Assembly (NCBI RefSeq): GCF_013376005.1
Contig: NZ_JABMJK010000004.1
Coordinates: forward strand, 1 to 64,000
Direction of reading: 5' to 3'
Length of the DNA: 64,000 nucleotides
Origin: Duganella sp. SG902
GTDB lineage: Bacteria; Pseudomonadota; Gammaproteobacteria; Burkholderiales; Burkholderiaceae_D
In this document: piece after piece, positions 57,994-64,000 of the stretch
Position numbering within the stretch: the first letter of the stretch is position 1
Layout: every line of letters starts with the position of its first letter
The notes under the pieces: model-generated
The model's input: only the letters and a program-made list of their open reading frames with translations
Database searches by the model: none
Told to the model about the DNA's origin: nothing
Program-made: the position numbers and the translations under genes

Positions 57994-58929
57994 TCACTGG
58001 TCGGCGCAGAGGGTGGTGATGCCGGGCAGGTTGCACGAGGCCACCACCTCGCACACGGCGTCGATGGCGGCCTTGCGGGTGAAGCTTTTACGCCACACGA
58101 TCACCACGCGGCGCGAGGGCACCGGCTCGTCGAACGGGCGGAACTGCAGCATGCCGTCCTTGGCCGCCATGTCCGGCACCGAGGCGCGCGGCAGCACGGT
58201 CAGACCGATGCCGCTGGCCACCATGTGGCGGATGGTCTCGAGCGAGGAACCCTCGAAGGTGCGCTGCATGCCGTTGCCGGGCGCCGAGAAGCGCGCCATC
58301 TCGGGGCACACCTCCAGCACCTGGTCGCGGAAGCAGTGGCCGTTGCCGAGCAGGAGCATGTTCTCGGTCTTGAGGTCGTCGGCGGGGATGGTCTTGCGCT
58401 TGGTCCACGGGTGGGCCGAGGGCATGGCCACCACGAACGGTTCGTCGTACAGCACCTGCATGGCCATGCCGTGCTCCGGCAGCGGCAGCGCCATGATGGC
58501 GGCGTCCAGCTCGCCCTGGCGCAGCATCTCCAGCAGCTTGACGGTGAAGTTCTCCTGCAGGATCAAGGGCATCTGCGGCACCTTGTCGATCATGCCCTTG
58601 ACCAGCGGCGGCAGCAGGTAGGGGCCGATGGTGTAGATCACGCCCAGGCGCAGCGGGCCGGCCAGCGGGTCCTTGTTCTGCTTGGCGAGTTCCTTGATGG
58701 CGGCGGTCTGCTCGAGCACGCGCTCGGCCTGGGCGACGATCTGCGCGCCCAGCGGGGTGACCGAGATCTCGGCGCCGCCCCGTTCAAACAGGACCACGCC
58801 CAGTTCATCTTCCAGCTTCTTGATGGCGACCGACAGCGTCGGCTGGGCGACGTAACAAGCCTCGGCCGCATGTCCGAAGTGCTTCGCCCGTGCGACGGCG
58901 ACTATATATTTCAGTTCGGTCAGTGTCAT
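57994..58929 (-). CDS. oxyR: Hydrogen peroxide-sensing regulator OxyR
   Basis: The 311-residue LysR protein has its helix-turn-helix at residues 1-60 (VAQPTLSVAIKKLEDELGVVLFER) and the redox cysteines exactly where E. coli OxyR has them: Cys199 in GNGHCFRDQ and Cys208 in LEVCPEM. Oxidation to a disulfide activates peroxide-defence genes. The start at 58929 is the only ATG giving a proper DNA-binding domain; the longer open frame overlaps the divergent pilU-like gene. No katG or ahpC is adjacent, and the divergent gene is a pilus ATPase. Confidence 0.95.
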   Translation of the reverse strand: MTLTELKYIVAVARAKHFGHAAEACYVAQPTLSVAIKKLEDELGVVLFERGGAEISVTPLGAQIVAQAERVLEQTAAIKELAKQNKDPLAGPLRLGVIYTIGPYLLPPLVKGMIDKVPQMPLILQENFTVKLLEMLRQGELDAAIMALPLPEHGMAMQVLYDEPFVVAMPSAHPWTKRKTIPADDLKTENMLLLGNGHCFRDQVLEVCPEMARFSAPGNGMQRTFEGSSLETIRHMVASGIGLTVLPRASVPDMAAKDGMLQFRPFDEPVPSRRVVIVWRKSFTRKAAIDAVCEVVASCNLPGITTLCADQ

Positions 58930-59038
58930 GAATGTATTTGAACACAGGCGATGCTGGGATGCAATAATGGAACGCCAAGTTGAGCTATTGTAGCGGAATG
59001 CTGTCGATATAATGCAGCGTAAACCTGAAAGGCGACGT

Positions 59039-60220
59039 ATGTCCTCCACATTCGGTCCGGAAGAAGCGCAGGCGTATCTGCACAAGCTGCTCAAGGTCAT
59101 GCACCACACGGGGGGCTCGGATTTGTTCATTTCGGCCGATTTCCCGCCCAGCATGAAATCGCAGGGCGCGATGAAGGCGCTGAGCCAGCAGAAGCTGACC
59201 GGTGGCGTGACGCGCGCGCTGGCGCTGTCGATCATGAACGAGAAGCAGCAGGCCGAGTTCGAATCTGAGCTGGAATGCAACTTTGCCATCTCGCTACCAG
59301 ATGTGTGTCGCTTCCGCGTCAACGTCTTCGTGCAGCAGCAGAATGTGGCGATGGTGATACGCACCATCGCCTCCGAGATCCCGTCGCTGGAGAAGCTGGC
59401 GCTGCCGGAGGTGCTGAAGGACATCATCATGACCAAGCGCGGGCTGGTGCTGGTGGTCGGTGGGACCGGTTCCGGCAAGTCGACCACGCTGGCGGCCATG
59501 ATCGACTACCGCAACGCCAATTCGGCCGGTCACATCATCACGGTGGAGGATCCGGTCGAGTACGTGCACAAGAACAAGGGCTGCCTGATCACGCACCGCG
59601 AGGTGGGGGTGGACACGCGCTCCTGGCACAACGCCCTGAAAAACACGCTGCGCCAGGCGCCGGACGTGATCCTGATCGGCGAGATCCGCGACACCGAGAC
59701 CATGGAGCACGCGATCGCGTTCGCCGAGACCGGGCACCTGTGCCTGGGCACGCTGCACGCCAACAACGCCAACCAGACCATGGACCGCATCATCAACTTC
59801 TTCCCGGAGGAGCGACGCAATCAGCTGTTGATGGACCTGTCGTCCAACCTGCGGGCCATCGTATCGCAGCGCCTGATCCGCACCGAGGATGGCAAGGGGC
59901 GCAAGGCGGCGATTGAAATCCTGCTCAACACGCCGACGATCGCCGAGATGATCTTCAAGGGCAACTTCCAGTCGATCAAGGAAATCATGCAGAAATCGCG
60001 CGAGCTGGGCATGTGCACCTTCGACCAGGCGCTGTACGAACTTTATAATAAGGGCTACATCGCCTACGAAGAGGCGCTGCGCAACGCCGACTCGGCCAAC
60101 GGCCTGCGGCTGCAGATCAAGCTGCAAGGCGGCCGGCCGGAACCGGGCGAGGGCGGCGGCGCGTTCGGCGCGCTGAGCATCGAAGAAGACCAACCTGAAG
60201 ACGAAGAACCCAAGACTTAA
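59039..60220 (+). CDS. PilU/PilT-family ATPase (second PilU-like paralogue)
   Basis: The 393-residue protein is closely related to the PilU at 47.7 kb, sharing stretches such as HAIAFAETGHLCL and DRIINFFPEERR. Walker A GGTGSGKST lies at 141-149, and the Asp box and His box are intact. The C-terminus is longer, with an acidic tail (EEDQPEDEEPKT). It probably acts in type IV pilus retraction or another pilus-like machine, though no other pilus genes are nearby. AAAGG precedes the ATG at 59039, and TATAAT lies at 59008-59013. rfaE2 follows after 3 bases. Confidence 0.92.
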   Translation: MSSTFGPEEAQAYLHKLLKVMHHTGGSDLFISADFPPSMKSQGAMKALSQQKLTGGVTRALALSIMNEKQQAEFESELECNFAISLPDVCRFRVNVFVQQQNVAMVIRTIASEIPSLEKLALPEVLKDIIMTKRGLVLVVGGTGSGKSTTLAAMIDYRNANSAGHIITVEDPVEYVHKNKGCLITHREVGVDTRSWHNALKNTLRQAPDVILIGEIRDTETMEHAIAFAETGHLCLGTLHANNANQTMDRIINFFPEERRNQLLMDLSSNLRAIVSQRLIRTEDGKGRKAAIEILLNTPTIAEMIFKGNFQSIKEIMQKSRELGMCTFDQALYELYNKGYIAYEEALRNADSANGLRLQIKLQGGRPEPGEGGGAFGALSIEEDQPEDEEPKT

Positions 60221-60223
60221 CAT

Positions 60224-60703
60224 ATGCCTCAATTTGAAGACAAGATTTGTACCCGTGCCGAACTGGCCGCGCGCGTGGCCGCGTTGCCCAAGCCGGTGGT
60301 GCTGACCAACGGCGTATTCGACATCCTGCACCGCGGCCACGTGACCTATCTGGCGCAGGCGCGCGCGCTGGGCGCGTCGCTGGTGGTGGCGGCCAACACC
60401 GACGCCTCGGTCAGGCGGCTGGGCAAGGGCGACGACCGGCCGCTGAACACCTGCGGCGACCGCATGGCGGTGCTGGCGGCGCTGGAATCGGTCAGCCTGG
60501 TGGTGGACTTCGACGAAGACACGGCCCTGGAAGTGGTACAGGAAGCGCGTCCGGAAATCTACGCCAAGGGGGGTGATTACCAGATGGACGCCATCCCCGA
60601 AGGCAAGGCCGTCATCGCCTACGGCGGCGAAGCGGTGGCGATCGACTTCGAGCATGACCGCTCGACCACCAAACTGCTGGCCAAGGTGCGGTCGTTCAAA
60701 TGA
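60224..60703 (+). CDS. rfaE2: D-glycero-beta-D-manno-heptose 1-phosphate adenylyltransferase
   Basis: This 159-residue nucleotidyltransferase makes ADP-heptose for the lipopolysaccharide core. The HxGH motif appears as VFDILHRGHVTYL, and the end has YAKGGDY and FEHDRSTTKLLAKVR. It is the separate C-terminal half of the bifunctional HldE of E. coli; the kinase half is not in this window. It is cotranscribed with the upstream pilus ATPase and overlaps the next gene by four bases. Confidence 0.95.
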   Translation: MPQFEDKICTRAELAARVAALPKPVVLTNGVFDILHRGHVTYLAQARALGASLVVAANTDASVRRLGKGDDRPLNTCGDRMAVLAALESVSLVVDFDEDTALEVVQEARPEIYAKGGDYQMDAIPEGKAVIAYGGEAVAIDFEHDRSTTKLLAKVRSFK

Positions 60704-60987
60704 GGATCATCCTGATACTGGTGGCGGTGCTGGCCTTCCTGCTGGCGCTGTGGGGGCCGCCGCTGATGGTGGCGCGCAAATACTGGCTGCGCGAGAATCC
60801 GTGGGCGTTCCGCAACCTGCGCTTCGTGCTGCCGGCGCAGCTGATCGCGGCGGTGACGCTGGCGTTCGCGGCCGAATTCTCGGGCCTGCGCAACCCGGCC
60901 GCGCTGATGGCGGGCGCCACCCTCCTGGTCGGCCTGCTGGGCGCGGGCCTGCTGGCGCTGCTGGCCACCTGGTCCGCCCGCCGCTGA
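60700..60987 (+). CDS. Small membrane protein of unknown function
   Basis: The 95-residue protein has three predicted helices (ILILVAVLAFLLALWGPPLMV, LPAQLIAAVTLAFAAEF and LMAGATLLVGLLGAGLLALLATW). It starts within the rfaE2 stop codon (ATGA), so it is translationally coupled. I do not recognise the family. A link to lipopolysaccharide assembly is suggested only by position. A half-copy of the type A repeat follows its stop. Confidence 0.7.
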   Translation: MRIILILVAVLAFLLALWGPPLMVARKYWLRENPWAFRNLRFVLPAQLIAAVTLAFAAEFSGLRNPAALMAGATLLVGLLGAGLLALLATWSARR

Positions 60988-60994
60988 TCCGTGA

Positions 60995-61023
60995 TCCGGG
61001 GTCAGGTCCTCCATTTCTACACG
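60995..61023. repeat. Type A half-element upstream of the AraC regulator
   Basis: A single 29-base arm identical to the outer arms at 20975 and 33396 (TCCGGGGTCAGG...TTCTACACG), without a second arm. Its outer end is 7 bases after the small membrane-protein stop and its inner end is 29 bases before the AraC start codon. Confidence 0.9.
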
Positions 61024-61052
61024 GGCTGGGCTTTAGCGTTACACTTGTCGCC

Positions 61053-61790
61053 ATGGCCACTTCCGATATCGACCTGCGCAGCTACGACGTTCCGTTCTCG
61101 GACGCGCACGATTTCGCCCAGATGGTGCTGCCGCTCAAAGGCAAGCTGACGCTGGACATCAACGGTCATGGCGACGTGCTGCACCCGCTGCGCGCCGCGT
61201 TCATCGCGCCGGGGCTGGTGCATACCCAGTTCTCCCGCGAGCCGAACCAATCGCTGATACTGGACTTCGACCTGTCCACCGTGTCGCCCGACACCGCCGG
61301 CCTGCTGGCCGAGCGGCCGTTCGCGCCGATCGATGCCGCCAGCGCCAAGCTGATCGACTTCATGGGCATGCTGCGCGCGCAAGGTCCGGCCGGCGCCAGC
61401 GTGCTGGCCAACTGGACGCCCTTGTTGCTGGAATCGCTCACGCGCCAGCCGATGCGTCCAGCGTCGCGCCTGCAGGCCGCGCTGGCGCAGATCGAGGCGG
61501 CGCCCGCCCAGTCCTGGAATACCGAAAGCATGGCGAAAGTGGCGTGCTTGAGCGTGAGCCGCCTGCATCGCGTGTTCCGCGAGGAGCTCGACACCACGCC
61601 GCTGGCCTGGCTGAACGCCATGCGCCTGCGGTACGCCTGCCGCCTGCTGGTGGAATCGGCGCTGCCGATCGCGCAACTGGCCACGCTGGCCGGTTACGCC
61701 GATCAGAGCGCGCTGACGCACGCCATGCGCCGCGCCATGGACACCACGCCGCTGGCCTACCGACAGCAGAATCAAACAAAAATCCGCTAG
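61053..61790 (+). CDS. AraC family transcriptional regulator
   Basis: The 245-residue protein has an N-terminal cupin-like ligand domain (about 1-120; FAQMVLPLKGKLTLDING and FIAPGLVHTQF) and a C-terminal AraC DNA-binding domain with two helix-turn-helices (SMAKVACLSVSRLHRVFREELDTTPLAWLNAMR and IAQLATLAGYADQSALTHAMRRAMDTTPLAYR). It is followed 58 bases later by an EamA transporter gene, its likely target. The effector is unknown. The longer frame upstream crosses the repeat and rfaE2 and is not real. Confidence 0.9.
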   Translation: MATSDIDLRSYDVPFSDAHDFAQMVLPLKGKLTLDINGHGDVLHPLRAAFIAPGLVHTQFSREPNQSLILDFDLSTVSPDTAGLLAERPFAPIDAASAKLIDFMGMLRAQGPAGASVLANWTPLLLESLTRQPMRPASRLQAALAQIEAAPAQSWNTESMAKVACLSVSRLHRVFREELDTTPLAWLNAMRLRYACRLLVESALPIAQLATLAGYADQSALTHAMRRAMDTTPLAYRQQNQTKIR

Positions 61791-61848
61791 TCCTGCACAA
61801 TCCCTGCCGGCCGCCTGGCGCCACACTGTCTGTCGAAAGGAGACTGAC

Positions 61849-62802
61849 ATGTGGTATGGAATTTTATGCGGCCTGACGGCCGGCGCGTTCTGGGGCATGA
61901 TCTTTGTGATGCCGCGCTGGCTGGCCGAATTCTCGCCGGTGGAGCTGGCGCTGGGGCGCTATCTGGCGTATGGACTGATTACGCTGATGCTGCTGTTGCC
62001 GCGTTTGCGTCCGCTGCTGCGCCGGCTGACACGCAATGATTGCCTGGTGCTGCTGCGGCATGCGCTGGCGGGGAACATCGTCTACTACCTGCTGCTGTCG
62101 ACCGGCGTGCAACTGGCTGGCGTGGCGGCGGCTTCCCTGATTATCGGCTTGCTGCCCTTGAGCGTTACCTTGCTGGGGCGGCGCGATCATGGCGCGTTGC
62201 CGCTGCGCCGGCTGGCGTGGCCGCTGACGCTGGTGGTGGCGGGCATCGTCTGCATCAATGTGGATGTGTTCACGCACGCGGCGGCGCGGCACGCGGCCTG
62301 GCCGCTGGTGGCCGCCGGCATGCTGTGCGCGTCTGGCGCGCTGCTGTGCTGGACGTGGTATGCGGTGGACAATGCGCGCTTCCTCAAGCGCAACCCGCAT
62401 TTCAGCGGGGCCGAGTGGTCGGGACTTTACGGTATCAGCACCGGGCTGGTGGCTTTGGTGTTGGGCGCGGCGGTGCTGGCGATCGGCGGTGCGGCCGATG
62501 CGTCGCGCGACTGGCTGCGTTTCTGGATGATCGTCTCGGTGGTCGCGCTGGGCGCGTCGGTGATCGGCAATCAGCTGTGGAACATCGCCAGCCGGCGCGT
62601 GCCGGTGACCCTGTCCGGTCAACTGCTGTTGTTTGAAACCTTGTTCGGGTTGCTTTACGGCTTTATCTACCAGCGTCAGATGCCGCGTCCGTTGGAATGG
62701 ATGGCGATCATGCTGCTGATTACTGGCGTCGCTGGCTCAGTCTGGTTGCACGCGCGCCCAAAACTTCGGGGTCAGCTCTGGCATTCGGACACGCACGCAT
62801 GA
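61849..62802 (+). CDS. EamA/DMT family transporter
   Basis: This 317-residue membrane protein has about ten helices in two EamA halves (for example YGILCGLTAGAFWGMIFVMP, LIIGLLPLSVTLLG, MAIMLLITGVAGSVWLHA). The last 12 residues (LRGQLWHSDTHA) are encoded by the left arm of the repeat at 62765, so the original C-terminus was probably shorter or different. AAGGAG precedes the ATG. The upstream AraC regulator may control it. Substrate unknown. Confidence 0.9.
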   Translation: MWYGILCGLTAGAFWGMIFVMPRWLAEFSPVELALGRYLAYGLITLMLLLPRLRPLLRRLTRNDCLVLLRHALAGNIVYYLLLSTGVQLAGVAAASLIIGLLPLSVTLLGRRDHGALPLRRLAWPLTLVVAGIVCINVDVFTHAAARHAAWPLVAAGMLCASGALLCWTWYAVDNARFLKRNPHFSGAEWSGLYGISTGLVALVLGAAVLAIGGAADASRDWLRFWMIVSVVALGASVIGNQLWNIASRRVPVTLSGQLLLFETLFGLLYGFIYQRQMPRPLEWMAIMLLITGVAGSVWLHARPKLRGQLWHSDTHA

Positions 62803-62916
62803 TCTTTGAGCGATCTCAATACCCGAGATAGCCGGCGCAGTTGAGCGGTCAGTTGTTTGCCTTGAGGCGCATCAAGCTTATGCGCTGCGTGTCCGAATGT
62901 CAGAGCTGACCCCGAA
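62765..62916. repeat. 152-bp element with 31-bp type B inverted ends
   Basis: Terminal arms (62765-62795 and 62886-62916) match with one mismatch and start TTCGGGGTCAGCTCTG, continuing CATTCGGACACG. They share their first 22 bases closely with the 48882 palindrome. About 90 bases of unrelated sequence lie between them, including a GCGCAT/ATGCGC pair. The left arm encodes the end of the EamA gene, and the right arm ends 1 base before the stop of trmL (convergent). Confidence 0.9.
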
Positions 62917-62917
62917 T

Positions 62918-63388
62918 TCAGGCGCCGCCGGCGTAGCCGTTCTGGCGCCAGGCTTCGAACACGACCACCGCGACGGTGTTTGACAGGTTCATGCTGCGGT
63001 TGTCCGGCCGCATCGGCAGGCGGATGCGCTGGGCCGGTGGGAAGCTTTCGCGCAGCGCCACCGGCAGGCCGGCGGTCTCCGAACCGAACACGAACACGTC
63101 GCCCGGCTGGAAGGCGCACTGCGCGAACGGCGACGAGCCATGCGTGGTCATGGCGTACATGCGCGCCGGATCGGGCTGGATTTCGGCCAGGAAGGCGTCC
63201 CAGTCCTTGTGCACTTTCATGCGCGCGTACTCGTGGTAGTCGAGGCCGGCACGTTTGAGCTTGGAGTCCTCCAGCGGGAAGCCCAGCGGCTCGATCAGGT
63301 GCAGCTGCGCTCCAGTGTTGGCGCACAGGCGGATGACGTTGCCGGTGTTCGGCGGGATTTCTGGATGGACCAGGACGACGTGGAACAT
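62918..63388 (-). CDS. trmL: tRNA (cytidine/uridine-2'-O-)-methyltransferase TrmL
   Basis: This 156-residue SPOUT enzyme methylates the ribose of the wobble base of leucine tRNAs. The N-terminal VLVHPEIPPNTGNVIRLCANTG and the C-terminal knot IRLPMRPDNRSMNLSNTVAVVVFE are diagnostic. VFVFGSETAGLP binds AdoMet. It is 19 bases downstream of comF on the same strand. Confidence 0.96.
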   Translation of the reverse strand: MFHVVLVHPEIPPNTGNVIRLCANTGAQLHLIEPLGFPLEDSKLKRAGLDYHEYARMKVHKDWDAFLAEIQPDPARMYAMTTHGSSPFAQCAFQPGDVFVFGSETAGLPVALRESFPPAQRIRLPMRPDNRSMNLSNTVAVVVFEAWRQNGYAGGA

Positions 63389-63407
63389 GCTGTTTTCCTT
63401 TGTTAAA

Positions 63408-64000
63408 TCAATGCGGCGGCGTGCGCGCGAACACGAGGTTGCTCACGCACGCGGCGCCGTGGCGCTTCAATGTGGCCGCCAGTTCGTTCAATGTCTGGCC
63501 GCTGGTCATGACGTCGTCGACGACGCCGATGTGGCGGCCCGCCACCAGCGCGGCGTCCGGCACCACGAAGGCGCCGGCGATGTTTTGCCGGCGCCGCTCG
63601 GGCGTGACGCTGCTCTGGGCGGCGGTGTCGTGCACGCGCACCGCCAGTCGCGCGTGCAGGGGGACGCCCATGCTGCGCGCCAATGGCCGGGCGATTTCCA
63701 GCGCCTGGTTGTAGCCGCGCTCGGCCAGCCGGCGCGGCCCCAGCGGCACCGGGCACAGCAGGGCGGGCAGCGTGTAGTCCGGGTGGGACAGCACGGCGTC
63801 GCGCAGCAAGCGGGCGCACAGCGGGGCCAGCGCCAGGCGGTGGCCGAATTTTAGCTGCAAGACCAGTTGGTCGACAGGTAAAACGTAATCGGCCGCGACC
63901 AGCGTGCGGTCGAACGCCGGCGGTTCGGCCAGGCATTTTCCGCACAGGCTACTGCCGAGGTCGTGTAGAAATGGCGGACCTGACCCCGGAGTGCTGTTGG
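63408..64000 (-). CDS. comF: ComF family phosphoribosyltransferase-like protein, 5' part beyond the window or truncated
   Basis: The visible part has a type I phosphoribosyltransferase fold with the PRPP loop VVDDVMTSGQTL and the family region LPALLCPVPLGPRRLAERGYNQALEIAR. Upstream, the frame stays open and reads LCGKCLAEPPAFD, the second half of the N-terminal zinc-binding pair, before entering a type A repeat arm that runs toward the window edge. The usual first CxxC should lie about 10 residues earlier, in exactly the repeat. No ATG or GTG is seen in this part; a TTG at 63860 is the only in-frame candidate. The gene is partial, and possibly disrupted. ComF assists DNA uptake in competent bacteria. 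Confidence 0.82.
   Translation of the reverse strand, partial: NSTPGSGPPFLHDLGSSLCGKCLAEPPAFDRTLVAADYVLPVDQLVLQLKFGHRLALAPLCARLLRDAVLSHPDYTLPALLCPVPLGPRRLAERGYNQALEIARPLARSMGVPLHARLAVRVHDTAAQSSVTPERRRQNIAGAFVVPDAALVAGRHIGVVDDVMTSGQTLNELAATLKRHGAACVSNLVFARTPPH
63962..63990. repeat. Type A half-element inside the comF reading frame
   Basis: The arm CGTGTAGAAATGGCGGACCT-GACCCCGGA has one difference from the other copies (GCGG for GAGG). No second arm lies on its inner side. It sits within the open comF frame at the place where the first zinc-binding cysteines are expected. Confidence 0.88.

Overview
The window is high-GC (about 65 %), tightly packed bacterial chromosome. Its gene order (xseB-ispA-dxs beside a Rieske oxygenase, DUF2782-thrB-BPSS1780-type membrane protein opposite polA, a TPP-riboswitch thiC operon) points to a betaproteobacterium of the Oxalobacteraceae (Massilia/Duganella/Janthinobacterium group). 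The assignment rests on gene content only. I see no rRNA, tRNA, CRISPR array, insertion sequence or prophage. About 61 protein genes are supported.

Layout. 0.2-7.4 kb: valS, a ParE-type toxin-antitoxin pair, a dienoyl-CoA isomerase-like crotonase, a secreted subtilase and a DUF4382 lipoprotein. 7.5-16.7 kb: a propeller-GGDEF sensor, the riboswitch-controlled thiCSGDE operon, an ANTAR response regulator and a receiver-only protein. 16.8-23.4 kb: a sugar 1-dehydrogenase, glutathione-dependent formaldehyde dehydrogenase, a BlaR1-type M56 peptidase and uvrD. 23.4-33.3 kb: thrB cluster, polA, a dienelactone hydrolase, a ZIP transporter, a sulfurtransferase, an EamA transporter and a Rieske oxygenase. 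33.5-44.6 kb: isoprenoid genes xseB-ispA-dxs, an SGNH esterase with a divergent LysR regulator, an M48 protease, a cobalamin adenosyltransferase, a SUFU-domain protein and glcDEF. 44.6-54.6 kb: a GGDEF-EAL protein, gpx, pilU, pilT, yggS-proC and a paired diheme cytochrome / beta-helix lipoprotein. 54.6-64 kb: an rtcB-prfH ribosome-repair operon with a tiny leader ORF, ubiA, oxyR, a second pilU-like ATPase, rfaE2, an AraC regulator with an EamA transporter, trmL and a partial comF.

The most distinctive non-coding feature is a family of long, nearly perfect palindromes whose arms begin (T/C)CGGGGTCAG. Two have type A arms (20975-21064, 33393-33488) and two have type B arms (48882-48969, 62765-62916). 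Half-copies sit at 60995 and 63962, and an arm end at 155. They look like a mobile non-autonomous element, and individual copies touch coding ends, a promoter and the pilT-pilU junction. A second, simpler REP-like family (cores such as CCCGCCTGCGCGGG) occurs downstream of uvrD and polA.

The best candidate for undescribed biology is the rtcB-prfH operon. It is preceded by a good sigma-70-like promoter, a 20-codon ORF with a near-ideal Shine-Dalgarno sequence, and a downstream CTCCTT that can pair with that sequence. This arrangement could sense ribosomes that have lost the 16S 3' end.
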